A program made the position numbers and the translations under genes. The notes below the pieces were generated by a model that searched no databases, was not told where the DNA came from, and was given only the letters and a program-made list of their open reading frames with translations. Shown one piece after another: positions 43,317 through 55,300 of a DNA stretch of 64,000 nt (the first letter of the stretch is position 1; each line of letters begins with the position of its first letter). Where the stretch lies: positions 1,070,648-1,134,647 of the forward strand of contig CM073329.1 of assembly GCA_037043015.1 (NCBI GenBank), given 5' to 3'. The stretch is from Bryum argenteum (Eukaryota; Streptophyta; Bryopsida; Bryales; Bryaceae).

Positions 43317-45899
43317 TTAGAAGGAATGATCTCCCCGGGAAATGGAGGGGAGTATTCCACAAAAACAAGGAATGTAGTCGTCTGGGCGAGGAGTATCTGC
43401 ATTTTTCACAAGAGATTGTAAGCGCTCCCATGCCTCTTCAATTGCTTTTGTCGTCCATCGTTCTTTAAATGCTTCTCTTGCTAGCTTGTCCGCTACTCTT
43501 TGTACTTTCTGCACCTCCTTGCGTTGTTTTTCTATTAAACAGGTCTCCTTTTTACGCATGCTCTCTTCTTTCCTCCGCTCTACTTCTAACCTAGCTTCTT
43601 CCTTGCGTTTCGCTTTCTCTTCCATGCAAGAGAGATAATCCTCACTTGTCATTAAGATGCTCTTGGAATAATCGATTAAAGGCTCGGTACCGCTCCGACG
43701 TCGAGATTGTTGTGTAAACACCTTTAGGAGTTGCATAAAAGAATCAAGGCTTGGTTGCTGGTGGCGTGATGCGCCTGCATCCTCAACTTTTACGCATTTG
43801 AAATTTTTGGCAGTGGGAGAAACAGTGATTTCCACATCATCACCACCATCCTTGCATGACCAATGTTTCACAATTCCGTCAATATCGACTCTAAGCATTT
43901 GTTCGTGAGTTGCCATTTCTTCTGATTTTAGAAGCCTAAACTTGCTTGCATGCGACTAACATGCATGTATCTTGGGGATTTGAAAGATCAATGTGTAGCA
44001 ATTGTGATCCACTTGATTCAAAATGCTAACATCGGATTCAAAATGATCAGTTACATCTAGAGCTGTTTAGATCCAAAGATTTGAAGTACCACCAAATGCT
44101 GAATTTAAAAGCTGCAACAAGGTCATTCAATCTCCACGCGACAAACTCAAAGAGGGAGGCTACAATATGTTTTTATCATACTGTGAGCATGAGACAGATG
44201 CACGCTTCGATTGAAAACTTGAGACAGAGGCACAATCGAATCACGTAAAACAACATTCTTCTGGACCAAAATCTGAGCATTATTTAGTACAGCAACCGTT
44301 AGATGTCAAAGTAAACTTGAGAGTCTACTTGCATACCAAATTTGAACCGTTAATTCTTCGTTAATTGTGAGATCATAGTGTTCAAAGGTCGCTAACTTCC
44401 TCTCTTGACTCTGACCTTCTTGACATGCGTAACTCCTGACCATGTTGACATGCATGCAGAACTCCTCTACAAACTCTCTTCGAGCAAAGTATAGCACCAA
44501 ACGAGCATGACGGCGTATTGCATTACCTTCGAGGTAAGAAAAACAATACCAAGGAGCTTGCAGTGACAGAAAACTCCACACGATGAGAGGTTCACTTGTT
44601 GAGCTTCATGAGTAATGTTTATGATTTAGGTATCGCATTATTGATCATGATGTAGATAACATATTCCTCTGCAACTTCTCCTAAAATTAGTGGCATGTCA
44701 TCTTGTTTAATTGACTGGAAGACTTTAATACTCAAATTACAGAGTAGAAAGTCTGGAAAGGTGATAAAAGCTTGCCATGTTGAAGACTCAACTGAAGTTG
44801 ACTTCTATTGCAGGGATGTCATGTACTGTACATGAGCACTGAACAATAGCCAATTTGTGCACGGCATGTCATGTACTGTACATGAGCACTGAACAGTGTC
44901 AAGCACAACGACTGCAACCTGTTTCGGAGACATTTGAGCTTCTCCCTAAAATCATTCTCTCTCTACAGATTTTGGACGTACCTGATAAGTGTCGTCTAAA
45001 TAGTGAGATTGCACCTATAAAGTGAGATATCCATTTTGAGAAAAGAAATGAGGTCATCCAAGCTCGAGGTTGCATAGACATAACAGCTCCATCTTCACAG
45101 TAGATAAGGTAGTTTTCTCTCTCTCTTTTACCTTTAAAGATATAGAAGCCTGAGATTAACTCTCCTTTTGCATTGACGCATGATAGAACAATAAGCCATT
45201 CTCGCTCATTTGACAACAACAAGTGCACAATGCGAGCTCCTCGTTTAGCCCATACAAGTCCACCACCATTTCTTCGTGCTTGAGCGCCACTCTCGTCCGA
45301 GTTCCATGTGCATTCAGGTGGATATTGGTATTTTTCATAAACCTCCTACAAGATCGAGTAGAATGAGGCTACATTTTCAGCACATAAGTATTTAGCTCTT
45401 GCAAATTCTAAACCTTGCTAACATCGGATTGTAAGGTCTAGATGGCGACGCTTAAACCACCGCACCCAAGAATTCCCGGGAATGTCATCCCTAAACGGGT
45501 CACTCTTTCCTGGGTAATGATCGCTACCTTGTGACGAAGATCATGCATGGAAAGTGGATGCCCAAGTTCCTGCATTTGAATCATGAATGATTTTAGTGTA
45601 TGCTCTTCACGTTTAGTCAGAATCGTGCTTGGACCACGCTTCCTAGATAACACTCGGCCATACAAGTGATCTGCCAGAGATGATGGTGAAATCCCAAAAA
45701 ACCTTGCGGTTGTTCTAAGTTTTTCCCCTCTTTCTACTAATGCGATTGCTGATTTTAATGCCTCAATAGTCCAGTTTCCGTTTTTCTTTGTTCCCTTACT
45801 GGAACCTATCTGATTGAGTGGTTGATTGGGCGGTATGGAGGCGTGAGCTGGTGCAGCTTCTAGGGCCGTACTTGACGTTGGAAACGAGCGTGTAGGCAC
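43317..45899 (-). pseudogene. pogo/Tigger-type (CENP-B family) DDE transposase, broken
   Basis: Minus-strand pieces in order. 45899-45438: Psq/CENP-B helix-turn-helix region (WTIEALKSAIALVERGEKL, TTARFFGISPSSLADHLYGR, GHPLSMHDLRHKVA), then a frameshift into NSWVRWFKRRH. About 45420-44900: DDE domain with CTWNSDESGAQ, EREWLIVLSCVNAKGELISG, FYIFKGKR, WMTSFLFSKWISHFI, then decay near the second catalytic Asp (ILGRSSNVS where LDGHSSHV is usual). 43916-43317: C-terminal lysine/glutamate-rich coiled region (DYSKSILMTSEDYLSCMEEK, KLAREAFKERWTTKAIEEA), with its own ATG. At least one frameshift, stops and an interval without homology (44815-43920) make it non-functional. I do not recognise the terminal inverted repeats. 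Confidence 0.75.
44816..44895. repeat. 30-bp palindrome-containing direct repeat, two copies
   Basis: ATGTCATGTACTGTACATGA and the following ten bases occur at 44816-44845 and 44866-44895. Each contains CATGTAC-T-GTACATG, a perfect 7-bp-arm palindrome. They lie in the gap of the broken pogo transposase. Confidence 0.85.
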
Positions 45900-48820
45900 T
45901 GAGTCTGCACGGATCGGAGAGACATCCGAGGTGAGCAGCCTGCAAATCTAACCAACAATACATATTAATTAGCAAGAATCCCAGAAGTCATGCTGCAGTA
46001 CTACACACATGCACACAACATTATTATAGGCCTAAGATATATTTCAATTGTGTGTCTTGCACAAGAGTTATGTGCACCAGCTTTATTGTTTATGACTGTT
46101 TATGGTGCTTTCTAAACGGAAGCGACGAAGAGAGTCAATCTTTCGAGAAGTAGCTAACAGGTTTTTGGAGAGAGGAGAAGCTGGCAAACGCATGCCTCAT
46201 TCATATGCATTGGTTGCACTTAGTTTGAAAAGCAGGTACAATTAACCGTCCCTAGCTGCTCCATTCTGCAATTGCCGACTGTAACATGGCACAAATGGTG
46301 TCAAGCATTCATAAGAAGAATATAAAGAGACGCACCATGATGGATCAATGATGTTCAACTACTCTAGAATGATTTTTCAATTTCTACTGATTCTTGAGAA
46401 TCTTTTTTTCTCAATTTTTTTATTATGTCGATTTCCGACTTAACTCGCTGAAATGAACTTTCACGCGTCTATCTTGCCTAAGGAAATAGATACGCCAAAG
46501 AACATAATTCTTAAAGCAGCACACCCTTCACTCTTCAATGCAAACAAAGGTTTCTTCGGTTGTAATCATTTCAAGATCATAAACAATATCTTAGATACTC
46601 CTATAGATTGGAACGTATGAGTACCTCTTCATGTGATGAAGAGAATGTTAGAGTATCATCACATGTACTATCATTCACTTTATAGCACTTTGATATTGGA
46701 CCAGAAATGACAATGAAAGATTGTTGAAAGAATACTACGTTGTGTTGAAACTTGTGATATGAATATAACTCTGCAGGAATGCAGACCAGGAAAATGTGAA
46801 GCCGAAAGCAACAGCACAAGTCTCGAGCGACACTCCAACAAAAGTTAACCCTGAGAAATGCATATGAGAAATTTATGAAACAAGGTTATGAAACAACATT
46901 TGAACGGTGAAGGTTATGAAACAACATTTGAACGGTGACAAATCAAGCTACTTCTTTTTGGATTCTAAGATACAGAAATCTGATGCTTACTCTTTCAGAA
47001 GATCTCGCAGAGCGTAGTAACAATTTTCCGTCATCCTCCTCAAAGTGCACTGTGGTTTTCTATGTTTAACATGAATAAAATTCATTGTGCTAATCCTTTA
47101 TGTTATTGCAGCTGCGACAAAGGCATCGGCAACGTCTCGCAATGGCCAAAGATCTAAGCACTTCGCTAAATTACTAGGAAAGAGCGCTCGCAGTAAGCCA
47201 AAAGTCGTTTCCGCATTCTTGCTTGATCAGAGGTAGTTGGAACCGTGGTGATAACTCTCTGTATGATCTACTGCATGAGTCTACCAGCATGCATGGAACC
47301 GTCCAGCAAAACGATCTAAGTTTTGTTAGGGTAGAAAAGTTGCTGAAAATTTGATGCGTTGTGTTTCATCATGCAGATATATTTGCACTCTTCAACAATG
47401 ATGTCGCAAGCTGATCGTGTGAAGATAGAGAAAGAGGGTTGGGCTGAAAATAGAGAAAGAAGGTTTATCGTAAAGTTACTAATGCACCTTGAAATTCCGG
47501 GGCTGTAGAAGACCGCCTCTTCAGAGTCTGATACTTGTTGTGACAATCTCTCCACTTCCACACCAACACCTCGTTGTTGCAATCTGTGGCTTCCTCCATG
47601 AAAATGGTGGAATGCTCCATTTCATTTACCTTTCATTGCTGTCAAAACAACACCTCTATCATTAACTCCAATTTGCAGAACTCTTGGATATGCTTGTGCT
47701 GCTATGGGAATATCGAAGTGTGCATTAAACAACCGTGTGGCATTTTGACGCCTCCTAAGTCTCATCATTCCTCCGGACTCATTCCTTGCTACACTAAAAG
47801 TACGTTGATATTGTGTAGAATCCCCCATAGCTCATGCCTCACTCCACATGTATTGTTCTTTGAGATGTCTTCAGTAGAAGCATGTATATGTAACAAAGAC
47901 GCTTCACACATTGTATGTGCTTAATAAAGTGTGGGTGTAACTTCAACCACTTGCTTACATTAAACCAACTTGGCGGCCACATGGAACCGTCACTTATATT
48001 ACTAATAGCGGCTTTTCACCACCCATTAATTGTGTGCTAAACCACCTAATCCCCGTAAAGGCATGAACATAAATCGACCAAATCAAACTTAGGCATGGGT
48101 AGGCATGATTGTATTAATGAGGTTGTTTCAAACAATTTACATTAAAATATCCAAAATTTCATTCAATATTTTACTGCTATGTGAAGAAAAATCATCCTTT
48201 TACCGCGCACTTCTCTACTGCTCGTTTTTATATACATGCTGCCCACTTTTGCACCCATTTATAGGGTCCGGAAATAGGATGGGTCACGAGAATAGGCATG
48301 CTGACCGTATGTGCAATGTAATTTTGAATACTGAAGGTTTAAGGTTTAAGATTTTGAGCTGCGGTTTCGACAATGGTGTTGACCCTCACCTGGCGCTACG
48401 GAAATGAAATGTCACTAGTGAGGCGGATGAAATCATCCATCCAATTCGTCGGCTACGTTTCCCTCTCCCCCGCCCTTTTTCTTCCTTAGGTGCTTCCTCT
48501 GATTTACGTGGCTGGAGCTTTTGTATCGCAACGATAGGCCACCCGTGCCATGAAAGAGTGCATCAGGTTCACAATTTTTGCAATATTTCATTACATATAA
48601 TGTCAATGTATAAGCTAACTCCTTCGATGACGCCTCGTGAAAATCCTTGGTTTCAGAATTTTATCCCTTGACAGCCCCGGCTCGCTGGCTGGCTGGCTGC
48701 CTGACCAAGAACAAGAATTTCATCAATCATCACTCATGGATCCTCCCGAAGAAGGCTCCTCCTTTGACGTGTAGAGATTCACCTGACCACGAAGACGATC
48801 CCATTCTCCAGCCAGCGAAT
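45900..48820. other. Intergenic, no secure gene
   Basis: Contains a 28-bp tandem duplication at about 46883-46938 (AGGTTATGAAACAACATTTG plus eight bases). It also holds a possible terminal exon after TTTATGTTATTGCAG at 47112-47235 (KHFAKLLGKSARSKPKVV, then stop) with no partner exon found. GGCTGGCTGGCTG occurs near 48680. Nothing else is supported. Confidence 0.45.
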
Positions 48821-48828
48821 TGCTCACG

Positions 48829-48838
48829 GTTAGGGTTT
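48829..48838. promoter_or_regulatory. Telo-box (AAACCCTAA, inverted) upstream of VPS13
   Basis: TTAGGGTTTTT followed by a CT-rich tract (CCTTCCTTGCTTCAG) lies about 0.55 kb before the VPS13 start codon. Telo-boxes with pyrimidine tracts are common near transcription starts of plant housekeeping genes. The transcription start is not established here. Confidence 0.35.
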
Positions 48839-49382
48839 TTCCTTCCTTGCTTCAGTCTTGGTGTGGTGATCCTCTGACATAACGAAGAGTTGCTGCGTCT
48901 TTTGATCTCACATTCGGAAACTTGTTGGTCTCTGCCAATTTGCCTCAACTTCAACACCGTCGTATGTCTTGTGCGAATAGGAAGATATAATTTTTTACTA
49001 GTCTATGCTTTACATTGGAGGAAGATTTTTTTGGAATATCAAAATGCGATGAAATCGAGGAAGTGTATTGAATCGCTGAATTGGGCAGGTTGCGTCTGCA
49101 TGGACGTTACAGTTTTCAGATCAATTCGTGTTGATCTGGGAGGCATAATATCTGTGAAGCTGTGAACATGTGAGGAAAAAGCACCAGAGCTGGAGACGAA
49201 AAACAAGAAGAGGAGGAAAGAGGGGATGAGGCCGGCTTTCGTGTTTTATTGTTATGAGTAACATGATCCTGGTGCCGTGAAATGTGAGAGCTGGGCTGGG
49301 AAACAAGACTGTGAAAACTATTCTACAAGGACGTCAATAGAGAGCAGATGCAAGAGAGAGAGGACCACAGAGACCGCTTTCA

Positions 49383-52300
49383 ATGTTGGGGAGTGTGGTG
49401 TACCAGGTGCTGGCTGGCTACCTGGGCCACTATGTCAAGGACATGCAGCGGGAGCAATTCCGGATCGGCCTCTGGAGTGGTAAGGTTTTTCCTGTGTGTT
49501 TTTTCAGAGCTCTTAGAGGAACGGGGTCCTAGCAGCTGAATGCGTCGTGACGAACCAGCTGGACGTAGACGAGGGTTGCCTAATCCATCAATTTTTTGAG
49601 CAGCTGTTGACTCGACTGAAAGGGAGGAGTATGTTGTGTTATGGAAATTCCTCTTGTTGTCAATGGTAAAGACACCTGACAAACACAATGTAGGTGTTGA
49701 GTTTGAGTTCTGTTTCGTAATAATGAAAGCGGAAGCGAACTGTCGTTATGGAGTCCATATCGACCTGTTTTGATTTTTCTTTCTTTATGAGTTTTCAACT
49801 TAATGCAGGTTACCTTTTTTAAGTGCATAGTGTAGCATCGTTCATATTGACGTTTCCATGTTATTTGAACGAGGCATTGGAGGTTCTTTCCTTCTCAACG
49901 GCCTTTCTTTTGGGTAGACGCAAAGAGTGTTCAGTAATTTCCTGTTAATTTCAGTTTTGTCTCCAAATTCTTTTGACTTCCGGATGCTGCACACGATCGA
50001 TAGCTGAAGTGGGATTATGTTGGTATTTCTGAAATCGGTTCTTATGGATAATGGGGTTACGAGATTTAGTGAGTAACTGATTTAGTTTCAAGATATTTAG
50101 TAGCTGCCCTATCCATTTTCATCATTTGGTTGATCTCCTCATACGCGCTTCCTGATTTGCACAGTAATTTATGTTCTGGCAATCGTAGACGGAATTATAC
50201 TGCTTTAGGATCTGTAGTTTAGGGCTCGTAGGACGCGAAAAATTCCTTGACAGATGATGTTGTCAGAATGACTCTGGAGCTAGTTTTTAATGAATATGCT
50301 GTCCTTTGTGGCAGTTTAGTTCTGACGTGCACATTCGGCATAGAGCGCAGCTACTCTTTAGCATTGAAGCCGTTTGCTGTCATGGGTGCAGGAGAGGTTC
50401 TCCTGGAGAATGTGGATTTGCGACTGGAAGCGTTTGACTCCTTACAGCTTCCGTTGAGTATTCAGCAAGGCATGTGGCTAGTCCATGTGAATTATGTTTC
50501 TTATCTTAATATGTCCGTCAGCGAGATTTGATCTATCTAGGAAAGTCTTTAAAGCGAACCTATTCTGTTATGACTTGTCAGTGTATGACCCAGTACTAAG
50601 TCAACCGACAATTTTTGCTGCAGCTTCGATTGGGAAACTCAAGATTCTGGTTCCATGGAAAAAGCTGGGTTGGGAACCTATTCTCATATCTCTTGAAGAC
50701 GTTACTATACGTACTGGTCCTCAGGATGACGGAGAGGTGTATTGCGATGCTTGGTTTATCGAAATTTTTGGAGCACTTGTTTATTTATCTAAGGACTCTG
50801 GGTCATGTCTTTGGTCTTGAGTTAGGTCTTCATATGTCTTTGGTAGTCGTTTCATGACTGTTTGAGTATATCTGACAACACCATCCTACTCTTTTTTTTT
50901 GGTGTCTACTTGATATTGTATTGATATTGATATTCTTGTTGACTTGATTCTATTGGTTCAGCTTCAGATCATTGACAATTCATGAGTTTGGCTTCTGACA
51001 ATTGTCGTATTGTTCTTTGATTCCAGTGGGACGCCGAGGCATCTGAGAGGAGAGAGTTGGCGGCCAAGAAAGCTGCTTTGGCTTCGGCTGAGATTGCGAA
51101 GTTTTCAAAATGTGTCTCTGGTATGGCCGCTGATTGACATGTTTTTCCCGTTTGTTTATTTCATGCCTTCTTATGCCATCAGATTAGGTTCAGCTGGGTA
51201 TGTAGCGTGCCTGAAGTTTAGATTCCCCAACAGTGTCCAGTCGAATCACAACTTACGTTACTTGTCTTTATTAACCCGGCTTCATAACGGGCCATTTTTT
51301 TATTCCTATGACAAGATGTTCTTCCGTCGTTGTTGGCGTTAGTTACTTTTCGTCCCTGTGTTGTCCTATTGGAGCCCAGGAGTTCGTGTCATGAACCCTC
51401 TTTTCTGCAGACGTAGATATTCTTGCAATATGTTTTATGTAACTTAAATATTCTTTAATGCAAGTATTTGATCATGCATTAAAGCAAGTGGCCTGCTTCG
51501 TACGCCACGATCTGGTGTTACGAGCTTGGCATAGTCCTATCCTCTGCTTCCTTCGTTTCGAATGCAGGATCTCTGACCTCTCCTTTGCTAATTTGCCTGT
51601 GTATTGACAGAGACGAAGTCAGGACAGTCTTTCTTGTCTAATTTCTTCGGAAAGGTATGATGCTTTACCTCTGGCTTCATCATTTCCGTTGGATTTTCAC
51701 TGCTATTCCTGAGGCCTCGGCTTCGATAAATTGAATGTTTTCATTGCTATTGAGCAGATTATTGACAACGTTCAAGTAGTTGTGAGAAATGTGCACATTC
51801 AGTACATGGATAACAAAACTGATCCTGAGGTATTTGTTGATGACCTATCCTTGGAAAATCCGTTGTAAGTAAATGATTGATTTGAGATATATTGATGGGT
51901 TTCGAAGATGGATCATTAATGTAGTTGGATCGTTGTCCTTGGTAAATGGTTTATACTTTACTTATGTAGTCTGAAATTCTAGTTCTGTTTACTCGTGAGT
52001 TGCCATTGAAGCCAATGGCTCTTGGTCGTGGCTCAAGGGATTATATTTCTTTTTGGTGTGCAGCCCTGTCGGAGGATGTTCATGTCTTTGCTTCATTTGT
52101 TCTGAACGATTTTTGGACGTTTCTCAGTGTTTAATCACTTGTGTTACCTTTAGTATGATTGGCGTTGGATCTAAATTCTCAAGACAATAAGTTTGTTGGT
52201 ATGGATGAATACAGGTGATGTTCCTAGTCGGTTTAACGTTGTCAGCATTAACAGTCAGCACCAGTGATGCATCCTTTGCAGGGTATGTTGCCCAGTCTGC

Positions 52301-55300
52301 AAAGCTTGATACTTTTATTTCAAGCTCTACTTCATACATGCTACAATAATGAACACAAACTAATTAGCATCGGACGATCTCCTGGCGTCGTTGGAGGTAA
52401 CAATTGAGATATGTGTTGCTCGAAATGTTACGCGCGATATAAATTTTTGAGTTGTTTGTGTATATTCCTAGATCTACGGGTGGTGGAAAGGTCAGAGGAA
52501 GTCAAGAGCACAAAGTGGTTGAGGTGAAGCAGCTAGCGATGTACTGGAATCCACAGAGTCATCCCTTGGGTGCTTCTTTGGAGGCAAAGGATAATCAGAT
52601 CATCAGGGTTTTAAAAAGGGAGGAACATACTCCTGGCAAAGTTGTTTACTTACTGCGTCCAACAGATGTGACTCTGAAGCTCCTGGTATGCAAATTATCT
52701 TTGCACCTTCACCTTCGAGTTTTTGAAATCAAGTTTCCTTAGTGCATCAGAGTACGCAATAGTGAGACATAATAGATTTCATTTCTTTATGACAGAATAA
52801 CCTATCAAGACTTAACAAGGTCCAACCTTGGATTATAATTGTTTAGACTGACGAAGGATTGTGATTAAAATGTAAACACCACTCACCAGTTAATCTAACA
52901 TGTAGACATGGCATAGAATCTGGTGTATTTTATTAGCAATGACGTCGAAGGGGTCTTTTCAGTAGATGGGTGCTGTAGTAATGGAGGGAAGAAGGTTTCT
53001 CTTTACTTAATTGCTTAAGTGACAAGACTGGGCTGATATTCGTTTGGTGTAACTTTGGACAGCTGAACAAAAACATGACGGGGGAGGATGGGGCCGCACA
53101 GTATGCTGTTGTGATCAACGTGGATGATTTGGTGAGAGAGGCTTTGTTTAACTCTGAAGTTCTTGTTGTTTGAGCTTTTAAGGTTGTATCATGAACACAC
53201 TTCGACGAAACACACTTCGACGGAACACACTCCTTGCAAAGTCAACTTTTTTGTGATCTTGTTCTGCTAACATTGCGACACTTTTGGTTCTTGACTGTAA
53301 TTTTGCTGCACTGTTTGGGTTATTTACAGATGCCAAGTTCCATTCTTTCTGAAATGTTGTGCATGCTGTTCGTAGCAAATGGTTCAGAATCTATTCACAA
53401 CCAACCATTGGGTTGGGCATCAAGAGTCAGCAATATTGTGGTTTCCATCGGAGTCTGCGTTTTGGCCAAGTTCTTGTCTCTTGGTTGTTTGCGCCATGCT
53501 CACTTATTAAGCTTCTAGTCTAAGTGCTAGTCATGTCCTTTGTGATTTTACTTCTTGTGCTTGCAATCCCAAATATAGCATTCGAGCAGTGTCTTACAAT
53601 GTCTTGAGGTTATCCAAGTATTTAAGCTATAGGTGGGTGTATCGGATGTTGCTGCAGTCACTCGCTTTGGAGGACTTGCAACTTCGTGGAATGCTTCTGT
53701 TATTTGATGCGGTTTCAATTGCAAGGGCACGTGAAAAGTAAGAATGTTGAATTCACCCGGAGAGCTTTTCATTTCAGTACATATTGAATTGCTTGAAACA
53801 TTATTATCTTTCCAGTTTGCAAATACTCTAGGAAGAGCTAGCACTTGCAGGGCATCGATGCTTCATTGTTCAGAGGCATTGCAGTGATGCAGATCTTGAG
53901 TTTGGTGCTAGATATTTCAGTGTAACAGAGACATGCATTGTAGTGAATTCATCATGTCGCACAGACGTATGATAGTGCAGCTAACGATTACTGTATTGGC
54001 TTTGCTTTTTTCGTTTGAATGATTTGACGAAATGATGGAAACTAAGAAGGGGAGTTTAGGTATGGGAGGTTTCGACCGCATGCAAGTGAAGGACAAGATG
54101 GAGCGAGTACAGAATGGGAAAAGCGCCTATGGCAGTATGCTATTGACGCAGTATTGTCAGATGTCCGTAAAACTCTTTGGCGACGGTCCCTTGGTTACCT
54201 TGTGTGGCGTAGGTGAGTGTTTGTGGTCCCAGCATACTGTATATTCCACTCAATATGGTCTTCTTGAAGACTGAAACTGCTACTCAACCTATGTCTAATT
54301 ATAAGTCAATCTCCAGAAGCTTTGCTTCGTAAATTTTTAAAGCCTGGTCTAAAGTAAGCGCGACGTGTGTAAAATGAAATATTATTTCATATTACGGTTA
54401 AGAAGGCTTTTTCAAAGAAAGCTGAAGATGAAGGGCGAGTCATTGCAGGGCTTACCGTGAGCGATATGTCGATCTCTACGTTGACAAGCTCGAGAACTTG
54501 CAGCGCGGACAGGTTCTGCTCTGATGACTATGTATATTCTTCAGCGTGTTCATGTATAGGTGGTCACTGGACTTGTTTGGTTACTTATCTGGTGCATCTG
54601 TCAAACCTGAAGCATTAATCAGAGCTCATCATCGTGTATCATACATGCTGGAGGACTAAGTACATTGCTAGGCATAGTTATTCAAGCAATGGCGAAGTAT
54701 TTGATTTGTCGCTTTTGGTTGTTAGTGCGCTTAGTATTACCTTTCTTAGACCTGGAAGGATGCTGAAATTTGGTAATTGTCCTTCTAACTGATTTTTATT
54801 TGTATGAGGTGTAAGTAGCCCTCAGGGGAGGAGGAGTCTGCAGAGCTGGAAGAGATAGAGAGGCAATTTGAAATGGATGAAATTCTTTTCTTCAGATCGT
54901 TAGCCGAGAGAAAGTTGCCTCTTGAGGTAAGCGTTCTTACTGGAAAATCTTCTTGTTGTATCTCCTTTGTAAAGTTATCATGTCATGCTTGTTCTCGGAT
55001 TTACTAACTCAGCATCATAAGGTAATTAATGCAGGTTGTTCTTCGTTGTTTTTGATTGCAAATTGTCGGTATGTAGATATCTTCATATTTTGAGACGTCC
55101 ACTATATCCATGACGAAATCTGTCCCGACTTCAGAGGCTGTCATGGATTGTCTCTCTAAGAAATGTTGTGTCAGGATATCTTTGGAAATGCAGCAATACT
55201 TGAGGATGATAGCGGTGTTGGAGCAGAAGGACCGACGGTTGAAGACCTCCTGGCACCTGAACCTGTTCTACAGCAGAAGGGTTGGCTCAATTGGCTTTCC

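Noticed and set aside
47112..47235. Possible terminal exon (KHFAKLLGKSARSKPKVV)
   Set aside because: Good acceptor and a stop, but no upstream exon or homologue was recognised; recorded only in the intergenic note.
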